From: Kumtagia sp052180275
GTDB taxonomy: Bacteria; Pseudomonadota; Alphaproteobacteria; Rhizobiales; Rhizobiaceae
Length of the DNA stretch: 64,000 nucleotides
NCBI RefSeq assembly: GCF_052180275.1
Contig: NZ_CP197465.1
Location: forward strand, 1,054,001-1,118,000
Direction: 5' to 3'
Part shown: piece by piece, positions 37,410 to 45,057 of the stretch
How the letters are laid out: each line of letters opens with the position of its first letter
Numbering within the stretch: position 1 is the stretch's first letter
Notes under the pieces: model-generated
What the model saw: the letters and a program-made list of their open reading frames with translations, nothing else
Told to the model about the DNA's origin: nothing
Database searches by the model: none
Position numbers and translations under genes: made by a program

Positions 37410-38714
37410 ATGCGATCCCTGAGCGACCAGACCGCCAACGCGCTGCTGGCCGAGGCCGATACGATGACGGAGCGCATCGCCAGCGTGGTCCGCCTGATCG
37501 TCGGCATCGTGCTGCTGGTCGGGCTGCGCTCGCTGGCGCGCCGCGATGCGGGCCAGCTGGAAGCGCTCGAGCCGCTGATCGCCTACGCCACTTTCATGAC
37601 CTGCATCGTGCTGGCATCGGGCTTCGCCACGCTGCTGTTCCTGCGGGTCGGCATATGGCGTTCCTGGATGGCCTATCTGGCGGCGGTGATCGATGCCGCG
37701 ATGGTGACGATGCTGCTCTATTTCACCTCGCGCGTCTCCCTGCTGCCGGCGGCCTATGCCTTCGCCTTCCCGGTGGTCAGCGCCATTCCGCTGTTCCTGG
37801 CGGTCAACATGCTGCGCTTCCGGCCGGCGGTGCAGGTCTGCGCGTCGCTGCTGTTCGCCGCGGGCTCGATCCTGGCGGTGGCGGTGGCCAATCCCGTCGA
37901 CGATTCGCTCTACCAGTCGGCCGAGACGATCGACACGCTGTTCAGCCGCGCGCCGAACGTGATGCGCGTCGTCATGTTCGTGCTGACCGCCTGCGTCTTC
38001 ATCCTCGCCGCGGCGCGCGGCCGCCGCATGCTGATGAACGCCGTTGCGGAGACTGCCAACCGCGTCAATCTCAGCCGGTTCGTGCCGACCGAACTGGCGC
38101 CGCTGATGGCGGCCAGCACCGCGGGCGCCCTGCGCACCGGGCGCAAGGCGGAGGTCGCGCTGATGTTCGTCGACATGCGGGATTCGACGGCGCTGGAAGA
38201 GAACGCCGCGCCAGACGAACTGGTCGGCATCATCAGCGACTATCGCGCGCTGATCCTCGATGCGGCCAGGCAGCATGGCGGCGTGGTCGACAAGTTCATC
38301 GGCGACGGGGCGTTCCTGGTGTTCGGCGTGCCGGAGGGCCGCCCGGACGATGCGGCGCGGGCGATCGGCTGCGCCCGGGCGATCCTCGCCTCCATCGGCG
38401 CCTGGAACGGCGCGCGCGGACTGAACGGCGACGCGCCGATCCGCGTCGGCATCGGCATCCATGCCGGCGAGGCGTTCGTCGGCATTGTCGGCGCCGCGGC
38501 AAGGCTCGAATTCGCGGTGCTGGGCGACGCCGTCAACGTCGCGAGCCGCGTCGAGAGCGAGACAAAGGTTCTGGGCGAACCGCTGCTGATCTCGGCCCAT
38601 GCGCTGCGGCTTGCCGGCGAGGCGGCGGGACAATGGCGCTGCATGGGTCAGCGCTCCCTGCGGGGACGCTCCGAGCCGGTGGAACTGTTCGCGGAGGAGT
38701 CTGGCGGAGCCTGA
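37410..38714 (+). CDS. Membrane-bound class III adenylate/guanylate cyclase
   Basis: 434 residues from ATG 37410 (MRSLSDQTANALLAEAD), preceded by GGGAG; upstream in-frame ATGs at 37326, 37383 and 37389 are possible. The N-terminal half has about six hydrophobic segments. The C-terminal catalytic domain starts near ALMFVDMRDSTAL, whose first aspartate is a metal ligand, then DKFIGDGAFLVFG with the second. LGDAVNVASRVE is the usual transition-state region. It probably makes cAMP in response to a membrane signal; the ligand is unknown. Confidence 0.88.
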   Translation: MRSLSDQTANALLAEADTMTERIASVVRLIVGIVLLVGLRSLARRDAGQLEALEPLIAYATFMTCIVLASGFATLLFLRVGIWRSWMAYLAAVIDAAMVTMLLYFTSRVSLLPAAYAFAFPVVSAIPLFLAVNMLRFRPAVQVCASLLFAAGSILAVAVANPVDDSLYQSAETIDTLFSRAPNVMRVVMFVLTACVFILAAARGRRMLMNAVAETANRVNLSRFVPTELAPLMAASTAGALRTGRKAEVALMFVDMRDSTALEENAAPDELVGIISDYRALILDAARQHGGVVDKFIGDGAFLVFGVPEGRPDDAARAIGCARAILASIGAWNGARGLNGDAPIRVGIGIHAGEAFVGIVGAAARLEFAVLGDAVNVASRVESETKVLGEPLLISAHALRLAGEAAGQWRCMGQRSLRGRSEPVELFAEESGGA

Positions 38715-38873
38715 ATGTCGAAGGACGCACCCTGCGCCGGACCGCTCACGAAAAGTTTCCGGGATGCGTTTTTCCAGCAACCGCACGGGTTTGGAACGGC
38801 ACGGCGCGGCGAACCACATTTCCTGCACGGGCTTGCCTTCGGTCTGTCACGAACCGGCTCTATGCTTTGCGGC

Positions 38874-39104
38874 ATGGAAACGAATCGCACCGATCACGCG
38901 CTGCCGGGCCGCCTCGACGCCGAGATTTTCGAGGGGTTCGGCGAGGACGACTCGATCGTCGACCGCCTGCTGGCGCTTCCCGTCGTGCTGCAAACGCCGC
39001 AGGGCAAACGCAACGCCTGGGACGCCGGCGTCGCCCGGCGGCTGGAGAAGGTGCTGGCCGAGCGGATGCGCCAGCGCATCGAGGGTGAAAGCAAGGCCGG
39101 CTGA
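38874..39104 (+). CDS. Small hypothetical protein
   Basis: 76 residues from ATG 38874 (METNRTDHALPGRLDAEIFE). The start lacks a good ribosome-binding site, and a longer frame opens at 38715. The predicted product is charged and helical, with DSIVDRLLALPVVLQTPQGK and a basic/acidic C-terminal helix. No family recognised, and coding status is uncertain. Confidence 0.42.
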   Translation: METNRTDHALPGRLDAEIFEGFGEDDSIVDRLLALPVVLQTPQGKRNAWDAGVARRLEKVLAERMRQRIEGESKAG

Positions 39105-39149
39105 ACGCCGACGAAAGCATCATCCCCGCGCTGCACCGACGTATCGGTC

Positions 39150-39557
39150 TCACCCGTTCAGCCAGTCCTCCACGCGCAGTTGGGGGATGTTTCCAAACGC
39201 CTTGTCGCTGGTGACCAGTACCGCGCCGATTTCGACGGCATGCGCGGCGATCATCATGTCCAGAGGGCCAAGGCTTATCCCTCGTCGCCTGAGATCAGCA
39301 CGCAAAGTCCCGTAAACGGCAGCGGTCTGACTCGTCCAGGGCAGGATCGTGAAACTGGCCAGCAGGGCGCGCATCAAGGAGGCAATCCGGGTCGCGTCCG
39401 GCGATTTCGCCAGACCAAAGAGAACCTCGCCCTCGGTGACGACCGAAAGACAGATATCGCCGGGGTGGTGATCCCTCAGCCGGGCATCGGCTTTGTTCGA
39501 CCCGCTTCCTATCAGGGCACCCAAAGTGTTGGTGTCGAGCAGATGGCTAAAGCTCAT
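39150..39557 (-). CDS. vapC: VapC-type PIN-domain ribonuclease toxin
   Basis: 135-residue toxin of a type II system; VapC proteins cleave RNA, often initiator tRNA or 23S rRNA. The PIN acidic residues appear as LLDTNTLGALIG at the N-terminus, the glutamate in VVTEGEVLFGL near residue 42, LGPLDMMIAAHA near 97 and VTSDKAFGNIP near 115. The start overlaps the antitoxin stop by 11 bp, indicating coupled translation. Confidence 0.93.
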   Translation of the reverse strand: MSFSHLLDTNTLGALIGSGSNKADARLRDHHPGDICLSVVTEGEVLFGLAKSPDATRIASLMRALLASFTILPWTSQTAAVYGTLRADLRRRGISLGPLDMMIAAHAVEIGAVLVTSDKAFGNIPQLRVEDWLNG

Positions 39558-39804
39558 CGAAGATGTCGTCGCGCTGGGAGACGCCTTGATCCCTGTCCTT
39601 CATGAAATCGGCGGGCAGATCGAGCAGATCGCGGAGGCGGAAGAATTCGTCCCAGGATTTTTGCGGCTTCCGTTCGGACAGGATGACCTCGCCCGTTTCC
39701 GGATCGCGCCTTATCTCGACCTCGGTCCCCTCGAAACGGAACTCGGCAGGCAAACGGACCGCCTGACTGCGGCCGTTCTTGAACAGCTTGGCTACGTGGG
39801 TCAT
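39547..39804 (-). CDS. vapB: VapB-type antitoxin, AbrB/SpoVT fold
   Basis: 85 residues from ATG 39804 (MTHVAKLFKNGRSQAVRLP), chosen because GGAGG lies upstream and the family starts here. The N-terminal swapped-hairpin DNA-binding domain shows FKNGRSQAVRLPAEFRF. The C-terminal KSWDEFFRLRDLLDLPADFM would block VapC. It likely represses its own promoter at the adjacent palindrome. Confidence 0.93.
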   Translation of the reverse strand: MTHVAKLFKNGRSQAVRLPAEFRFEGTEVEIRRDPETGEVILSERKPQKSWDEFFRLRDLLDLPADFMKDRDQGVSQRDDIFDEL

Positions 39805-39820
39805 GGACCGCCTCCAGTAC

Positions 39821-39842
39821 GGTATAGTCCGTGATATATACC
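39821..39842 (-). promoter_or_regulatory. Probable vapBC operator
   Basis: GGTATA and TATACC form an inverted repeat with a 10-bp centre, 17 bp upstream of the vapB ATG, overlapping the AT-rich promoter region. Autoregulation through such a site is usual for VapBC. Confidence 0.6.
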
Positions 39843-39892
39843 ATCTGCGTATCGTCTTCAATGCGGCCATTCCTTAGCGCATCCTCGGACGA

Positions 39893-40870
39893 TCAGCGGC
39901 GCATGGCGGTGGGCGCGTTGCCGAACGCCCGTGAGAAAGCGCGGGAGAAGGCGGCGGAGCTTGAAAAACCGCAGCGGGCGGCGACGTCGGCCATGGCGAG
40001 GCGCGTGTCGAGCACCAGCCGCCGCGCGGCGTGGAGGCGCAGGCGCAGGTAATAGGCGCCCGGAGTCTCGCCGATCGAACGGCTGAAAACGCCTTCCAGC
40101 GTGCGGGCCGTCACCCCGGCGCGGCGGGCGATGGCCGAGATGGTGAGCGGCTGGTCGATGTGGGTCTCCATCAGCCTGATCGCCTGCGCCAGACGCGGGT
40201 CGTAGCCGTCGAGGCGACCGAGCGAGACCAGCGGCTGCGCGTCGGTGGCGGCGCGCGCCTGATCGTAGATGAAGACCGAGGCGACATCGAGCGCCACCGC
40301 CATGCCGAGGCGGGAACGGACGAGGTGCAGCATGAGGTCGAAGGTGGGGGAGGCGCCGCCGGCGGTGAAGGCCGGACCGTCGATGACATAGCGGTCGGGC
40401 CGCACGTCGGTTCCCGGGAAGGCGGAGGAAAAATCCTCCATGTCTTCCCAATGCGTGGTGGCGGCGCGGCCTTCCAGCAGGCCGGCGCGGGCGACCAGCC
40501 AGGAACCCGCCTCGATGCCGCCATAGGCGCGCGCCGAGCGGGCGACACGGCGGATGCCGGCGAGCCGGCCGGAGGTGCCATGGTCGCGCGTGCCAAAACC
40601 GCCGATGATCGCCAGCACATCGGTGCGCTCGGCCGGATCGAACGGGCCGGAGACGGCGACCGGCAGGCCGGATGTCGTGATTGGGGCCGTGCCGTCAAGC
40701 GAGACGGTTTTCCAGTCGAACAGCGTCTCGCCGCTGACGCGGTTGGCGGCGCGCAGCGGATCGATCGCCGAGGCGACGCACATGATGGAGGAGCCGGACA
40801 GGACCAGGAACGTGACCGAAAGCGTCCGGCGTTCCGGCTGGAAGATCGATGCCTTTTCGCTTTTCGCCAT
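39893..40870 (-). CDS. cdhR: GlxA-like regulator of carnitine catabolism (CdhR-type)
   Basis: 325-residue regulator with an N-terminal DJ-1/PfpI-like (GATase1) domain (TLSVTFLVLSGSSIMCVASAID) and a C-terminal AraC helix-turn-helix pair (ISAIARRAGVTARTLEGVFSR; MADVAARCGFSSSAAFSRAF). The start at 40870 (MAKSEKASIF) is preferred over a frame from 41038, which would overlap the divergent gene. CdhR of Pseudomonas belongs to this family and activates carnitine dehydrogenase, and this gene diverges from a carnitine cluster. The symbol rests on context. Confidence 0.8.
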   Translation of the reverse strand: MAKSEKASIFQPERRTLSVTFLVLSGSSIMCVASAIDPLRAANRVSGETLFDWKTVSLDGTAPITTSGLPVAVSGPFDPAERTDVLAIIGGFGTRDHGTSGRLAGIRRVARSARAYGGIEAGSWLVARAGLLEGRAATTHWEDMEDFSSAFPGTDVRPDRYVIDGPAFTAGGASPTFDLMLHLVRSRLGMAVALDVASVFIYDQARAATDAQPLVSLGRLDGYDPRLAQAIRLMETHIDQPLTISAIARRAGVTARTLEGVFSRSIGETPGAYYLRLRLHAARRLVLDTRLAMADVAARCGFSSSAAFSRAFSRAFGNAPTAMRR

Positions 40871-40940
40871 TTGTATTTCGTAAAGTGTAAAGGCACGTCT
40901 TTGCAAGTAAGGCATTCTCGCCGGAGTTGGAGGGAATTTC

Positions 40941-41858
40941 ATGCCGCTTTCGATGAACCGCGAGGTCTTCATCACCTGCGCCGTCACCGGTTCAGGCGGA
41001 ACGCAGGATCGCAGCCCGCATGTGCCGCGCTCGCCCAAGCAAATCGCGGATTCTGCGATCGACGCGGCGAAGGCGGGAGCGGCGATCGTTCATTGCCATG
41101 TGCGGGATCCCGAGACGGGAAAGCCGCGCCGCGACGTTTCGCTCTATCGCGAGGTGACCGAACGCATCCGCGACGCCAACGTCGACGTGGTGCTGAACCT
41201 GACGGCCGGCATGGGCGGCGACATGGTGTTCGGGCCGGTCGAAAGCCCGCTGCCGCTCAGCGAAAAGGGTACGGACATGGGCGGCGCGTCGAACCGCGTC
41301 GAGCATGTGCGCCAGTGCCTGCCGGAGATCTGCACGCTCGACTGCGGCACGATGAATTTCAACGAAGCCGATTATGTGATGACCAACACGCCGGGCATGC
41401 TGCGCGCCATGGGCGGCATGATGACCGAGATGGGCGTCAAGCCGGAGATCGAGGCTTTCGACACCGGGCACTTGTGGTTCGCCAAGCAGCTGGTGAGCGA
41501 GGGCGTCCTGAAGTCCGACGCGCTGGTGCAACTCTGCATGGGCGTGCCGTGGGGCGCGCCGGACGACCTCAACACCTTCATGGCGATGGTCAACAACGTG
41601 CCTTCGGACTGGACGTGGTCGGCCTTCTCCATCGGCCGCAACCAGATGGCCTATGTGGCGGCGGCGGTGCTGGCCGGCGGCAATGTGCGGGTCGGGCTGG
41701 AGGACAATCTGTGGCTCGACAAGGGCGTGCTGGCGACCAACGCGCAACTGGTGGAGCGGGCCGTGTCGATCGTCGAGAACATGGGCGCGCGCGTGCTCGG
41801 GCCGGAGGAAGTGCGCAGGAAGCTGAATTTGACGAAGCGGGCGCCGCTCCAATCGTAG
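40941..41858 (+). CDS. BKACE-family dehydrocarnitine cleavage enzyme
   Basis: 305-residue beta-keto acid cleavage enzyme (DUF849). The zinc-binding IVHCHVRDPETGKP lies near residue 49, with NLTAGMGGD and GMNFNEADY-type segments after it. Next to carnitine dehydrogenase the expected reaction is 3-dehydrocarnitine plus acetyl-CoA giving betainyl-CoA plus acetoacetate. GGAGGGA precedes ATG 40941. It is first in an operon divergent from cdhR. Other BKACE substrates cannot be ruled out by sequence, but context is strong. Confidence 0.87.
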   Translation: MPLSMNREVFITCAVTGSGGTQDRSPHVPRSPKQIADSAIDAAKAGAAIVHCHVRDPETGKPRRDVSLYREVTERIRDANVDVVLNLTAGMGGDMVFGPVESPLPLSEKGTDMGGASNRVEHVRQCLPEICTLDCGTMNFNEADYVMTNTPGMLRAMGGMMTEMGVKPEIEAFDTGHLWFAKQLVSEGVLKSDALVQLCMGVPWGAPDDLNTFMAMVNNVPSDWTWSAFSIGRNQMAYVAAAVLAGGNVRVGLEDNLWLDKGVLATNAQLVERAVSIVENMGARVLGPEEVRRKLNLTKRAPLQS

Positions 41859-41889
41859 GCAGCTGAGGGCATCGGCAGGGAGGCCGGTA

Positions 41890-42513
41890 GTGAGGACGGT
41901 CGAATTCACGGCGATGAAGGACGGGACGCGCGAGGAGTACGAGTTCCTCACCGCGCATGAGACCGACTATGCCGCAAAAACCGGCGAGCGGCTGCTCGAT
42001 GCGCTGGTGCAACTCGACGAGGGTCTTTCCGGCTACAAGGTCACACGGCTCGGCCATTCGCTGCAGGCGGCGACGCGGGCATGGCGCGACGGTGCGGATG
42101 CTGACTGGATCGCCTGCGCGCTGCTGCACGACATCGGCGACATCTACGCGCCGTACAACCACGACGAATATGCCGCGACGATCCTGAAACCCTTTGTGCG
42201 CGAGCAATGCACCTGGGTGGTCGAGAAGCACGGCGACTTCCAGCGGCTGTATTGTGCGCATCATCTCGGCGGCGACCGCAACGCGCGGGAGAGATTTGCC
42301 GGGCACGCTTATTTCGACGATTGCGACCAGTTCTGCGAGCGCTGGGACCAGTCGAGTTTCGACCCCGACTACGAGACCTTCGGCGTCGATTTTTTCCGAC
42401 CCATCGTGGCGGAGGTTTTCGGGCGAAAAGCCTATGATCCCCAGGTCATCCGCGCAGGTGTGCGCGTGGCGCCGACCGATCCCGAAACGGCAAGACAAAG
42501 AGCAAACGCATGA
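41890..42513 (+). CDS. HD-domain protein in carnitine cluster
   Basis: 207 residues from GTG 41890, with GGGAGG upstream. Visible metal-ligand candidates are H56 (RLGHSLQAA), H80 and D81 (ALLHDIGD), H91 (YNHDEYAA), H114 (VEKHGDF), and D143 in RWDQSSFDPDYE. This is the single-domain HD arrangement seen in PhnZ- and TmpB-like diiron oxygenases as well as in phosphohydrolases. Its stop overlaps the cdhA start by 4 bp, so it is tightly coupled to carnitine oxidation. Function is not established. Confidence 0.75.
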   Translation: MRTVEFTAMKDGTREEYEFLTAHETDYAAKTGERLLDALVQLDEGLSGYKVTRLGHSLQAATRAWRDGADADWIACALLHDIGDIYAPYNHDEYAATILKPFVREQCTWVVEKHGDFQRLYCAHHLGGDRNARERFAGHAYFDDCDQFCERWDQSSFDPDYETFGVDFFRPIVAEVFGRKAYDPQVIRAGVRVAPTDPETARQRANA

Positions 42514-43577
42514 GCATCGTCAGCAAGGCAGCGGCAATCGGCGGCGGGGTGATCGGGGCGGGGTGGGTCGCGCGCCTGCTGCTCAACGGCATCGACGTCT
42601 CGATCTACGATCCCGACCCGGAAGCGTCCCGCAAGGTCGGCGAGGTGATGAAGGGCGCGCGGCGCGCCTACAGGCAGATGCTGCCGGACGGTCTGCCCAG
42701 GGAAGGCAAGCTGACTTTCGCCAAAACCATTGCCGAGGCGGTCAAGGATGCCGATTTCATCCAGGAAAGCGTGCCGGAGCGGCTCGACCTGAAACACAAG
42801 GTCTTGGCCGAGATCGACAAACACGCACCGGCCAATGCGCTGGTCGGCTCCTCGACCTCCGGCATAAAACCCTCCGACATGCAGACGGCGATGCAGCGGC
42901 CGGAGCGGCTGGTGGTCGGCCATCCGTTCAACCCGGTCTACCTGCTGCCGATCGTCGAGATCGTCGGCGGCAAGGACACGCTGCCCGAAGCCGTCGAGAT
43001 GGCGAAGGAGATCTATGCCTCGATCGGCATGAAGCCGGTGGTCATCCGCAAGGAGATCGAGGCTTTTGTCGGTGACCGTCTGCTGGAGGCCGCCTGGCGC
43101 GAGGCGCTCTGGCTTATCAAGGACGGCATCTGCTCGGTCGAGGAACTCGACGACATCATGCGCTACGGTTTTGGCCTGCGCTGGGCGCAGATGGGCATGT
43201 TCCAGGTCTATCGCGTCGCCGGCGGCGAGGCGGGCATGCGCCACTTCATGGCGCAGTTCGGCCCTTGCCTGTCCTGGCCGTGGACCAAGCTGATGGACGT
43301 GCCGGAGTTCAACGACGAACTGGTCGACCTTATCGCCACGCAGTCGGACGAGCAGTCCGGCAAATGGTCGATCCGCGAACTGGAAAAGATCCGCGACGAC
43401 AATCTGGTCGCCATCATGGAAGCGCTGGCCAGGCAGAACAAGGGCAAGGGCTGGGGCGCCGGCGAGCTTCACAACAGCTATACGAAACAACTTGCGAAGC
43501 TGGCGGCGAAGCCGAAGGCGTCGAAAGCCGCCGAGAAGGCCAGGGCGGAAAAGCCGAAGAAAAAGAAGAAGGGCTGA
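42510..43577 (+). CDS. cdhA: L-carnitine 3-dehydrogenase
   Basis: NAD-dependent oxidation of L-carnitine to 3-dehydrocarnitine. The 355-residue protein belongs to the 3-hydroxyacyl-CoA dehydrogenase family. It has the Rossmann loop GGGVIGAGW near residue 10, QESVPERLDLK, the catalytic region GHPFNPVYLLPIVE near 135, and a helical C-terminal domain. The tail is unusually rich in Lys and Ala (EKPKKKKKG at the very end). There is no fused thioesterase domain, which some CdhA proteins carry. Confidence 0.9.
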   Translation: MSIVSKAAAIGGGVIGAGWVARLLLNGIDVSIYDPDPEASRKVGEVMKGARRAYRQMLPDGLPREGKLTFAKTIAEAVKDADFIQESVPERLDLKHKVLAEIDKHAPANALVGSSTSGIKPSDMQTAMQRPERLVVGHPFNPVYLLPIVEIVGGKDTLPEAVEMAKEIYASIGMKPVVIRKEIEAFVGDRLLEAAWREALWLIKDGICSVEELDDIMRYGFGLRWAQMGMFQVYRVAGGEAGMRHFMAQFGPCLSWPWTKLMDVPEFNDELVDLIATQSDEQSGKWSIRELEKIRDDNLVAIMEALARQNKGKGWGAGELHNSYTKQLAKLAAKPKASKAAEKARAEKPKKKKKG

Positions 43578-43609
43578 GACGATGGATTGCGGCTCGAAGG
43601 AAGAATGCA

Positions 43610-43688
43610 GGGAACAGTTTATTTTCTTTCCGCCTGCACAAGCCTTGAAGCACCTCCGCCTTTCCGCGGAAAGAAGTAAACTGTCCCC
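43610..43688. repeat. 80-bp inverted repeat (family E), copy 2
   Basis: GGAACAGTTTATTTTCTTTCC and its partner GGAAAGAAGTAAACTGTCCCC (each described by its ends) enclose a GC-rich centre. It lies between cdhA and the acyl-CoA dehydrogenase gene, ending about 36 bp before that start. Confidence 0.85.
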
Positions 43689-43724
43689 GACGGCCAGCCG
43701 CTCAACGTTGGCGGAGGCCTGACC

Positions 43725-44888
43725 ATGGATTTCGGCCTTTCCGAGGAACAAAAACTCATCGTCGAGACGACGCGGGCCTTCGTCGAGAACGAACTTTATC
43801 CGCACGAGGCGGAGGTGGAGCGCACCGGCCATCTGCGCATGGACCTGATCAAGGAATTACAGGCCAAGGCGACCGCGGCCGGGCTCTATGCCGCCAACAT
43901 GCCGGAGGATGTCGGCGGGGCGGGGCTCGATACGGTGACCTGGCTGCTCTACGAGAAGGAACTCGGCCGCGCCAATTATGCGCTGCACTGGACCTGCGTG
44001 GCGCGGCCCTCCAACATCCTGCTCGCCGGCACGCCGGAGCAGCGCGAAAAATATCTTTTCCCGTGTATCCGCGGCGAGAAGTGGGACTGTCTTGCCATGA
44101 CCGAGCCGGGCGCGGGTTCGGACCTGCGCGGCATGAAGGCATCAGCCGTGCAGGATGGCGACGATTGGGTGCTCAACGGCACAAAACACTTCATCTCCCA
44201 CGCAGACCTGGCGGATTTCGCCATCGTCTTCATGGCCTCCGGCGAGGAAGAATCGTCACGGGGAAAACGCAAAAAAATTACGGCCTTCTTCGTCGACAAG
44301 GGGACCAAGGGTTTTTCCGTGCGCGACGGCTATCGCAACGTGTCGCATCGCGGCTACACCAATTCGGTGCTGGAGTTCGACGACTGCCGGCTGCCGAAGG
44401 AGCAGGTGCTCGGAGAAGTCCACAAGGGTTTCGAGGTGGCGAATTCCTGGCTGGGCGCGACGCGCCTGCAGGTCGGCGCCACCTGTCTCGGCCGGGCCGA
44501 ACGTGCGCTGCGCCATGCGATCGAATATGCCGCGCAGCGCGAGCAGTTCGGCCAGCAGATCGGAAAATTCCAGGGCGTGTCGTTCAAGCTGGCCGACATG
44601 GCGACGGAGTTGAAGGCGGCCGATCTGATGGTGTTCGAGGCCGGCTGGAAATACGACCAGGGCACGGTGACCGACCAGGACATGGCGATGGCCAAGCTGA
44701 AGGCCACCGAGGTGCTGGCCTATGTCGCCGACGAGGCGATCCAGATCCATGGCGGCATGGGGCTGATGGACGACCTGCCGCTGGAGCGCATCTGGCGCGA
44801 CGCCCGGGTGGAGCGCATCTGGGAAGGCACGAGCGAAATCCAGAGGCACATTATCAGCCGGGCGCTGCTCAGGGCGGTGGGCGGATGA
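43725..44888 (+). CDS. Acyl-CoA dehydrogenase, possibly acting on betaine-type acyl-CoA
   Basis: 387-residue FAD flavoprotein. It shows the FAD/substrate segment CLAMTEPGAGSDLRGMKA near residue 125, FISHADLADFAIVF, RLQVGATCLGRAERALRHAIEYA, the IHGGMGLMDDLP region near 340, and the EGTSEIQRHIISRAL terminus. Placement between carnitine dehydrogenase and a CaiD-like hydratase suggests gamma-butyrobetainyl-CoA or crotonobetainyl-CoA as substrate, by analogy with CaiA. That is inference; generic fatty acyl-CoA use is possible. Confidence 0.85.
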   Translation: MDFGLSEEQKLIVETTRAFVENELYPHEAEVERTGHLRMDLIKELQAKATAAGLYAANMPEDVGGAGLDTVTWLLYEKELGRANYALHWTCVARPSNILLAGTPEQREKYLFPCIRGEKWDCLAMTEPGAGSDLRGMKASAVQDGDDWVLNGTKHFISHADLADFAIVFMASGEEESSRGKRKKITAFFVDKGTKGFSVRDGYRNVSHRGYTNSVLEFDDCRLPKEQVLGEVHKGFEVANSWLGATRLQVGATCLGRAERALRHAIEYAAQREQFGQQIGKFQGVSFKLADMATELKAADLMVFEAGWKYDQGTVTDQDMAMAKLKATEVLAYVADEAIQIHGGMGLMDDLPLERIWRDARVERIWEGTSEIQRHIISRALLRAVGG

Positions 44889-44906
44889 TGGGGCCGACGC
44901 GGATTC

Positions 44907-45046
44907 TCCCTTCTCCCCCTGTGGGAGAAGGTGGCCGAGCGAAGCGAGGTCGGATGAGGGGTGTTCCAGCTTGGCGCTCCGTCCAACACCCCTCGTCCGT
45001 CTTGGCCTTCGGCCAATCCACCTTCTCCCACAAGGGGAGAAGGGGA
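44907..45046. repeat. Palindromic repeat (family A, arms inverted) before the acyl-CoA ligase
   Basis: Here the order is CCTTCTCCCC ... GGATGAGGGGTG first, then CACCCCTCGTCCG ... CCACCTTCTCCCACAAGGGG. That is the outer and inner arms swapped relative to the other family A copies. Its end, GGGGAGAAGGGGAGG, contributes the ribosome-binding site of the next gene. Confidence 0.88.
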
Positions 45047-45057
45047 GGTCGGCGCAA

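Noticed and set aside
37035..38828. 597-codon minus-strand frame across the cyclase
   Set aside because: Arg/His/Gln-rich shadow of a GC-rich gene; the plus strand has clear cyclase catalytic motifs and membrane segments.
39150..39842. Novel defence island around vapBC
   Set aside because: Only the toxin-antitoxin pair is present, with no nuclease, ATPase or phage-related neighbours. It is an ordinary VapBC module.
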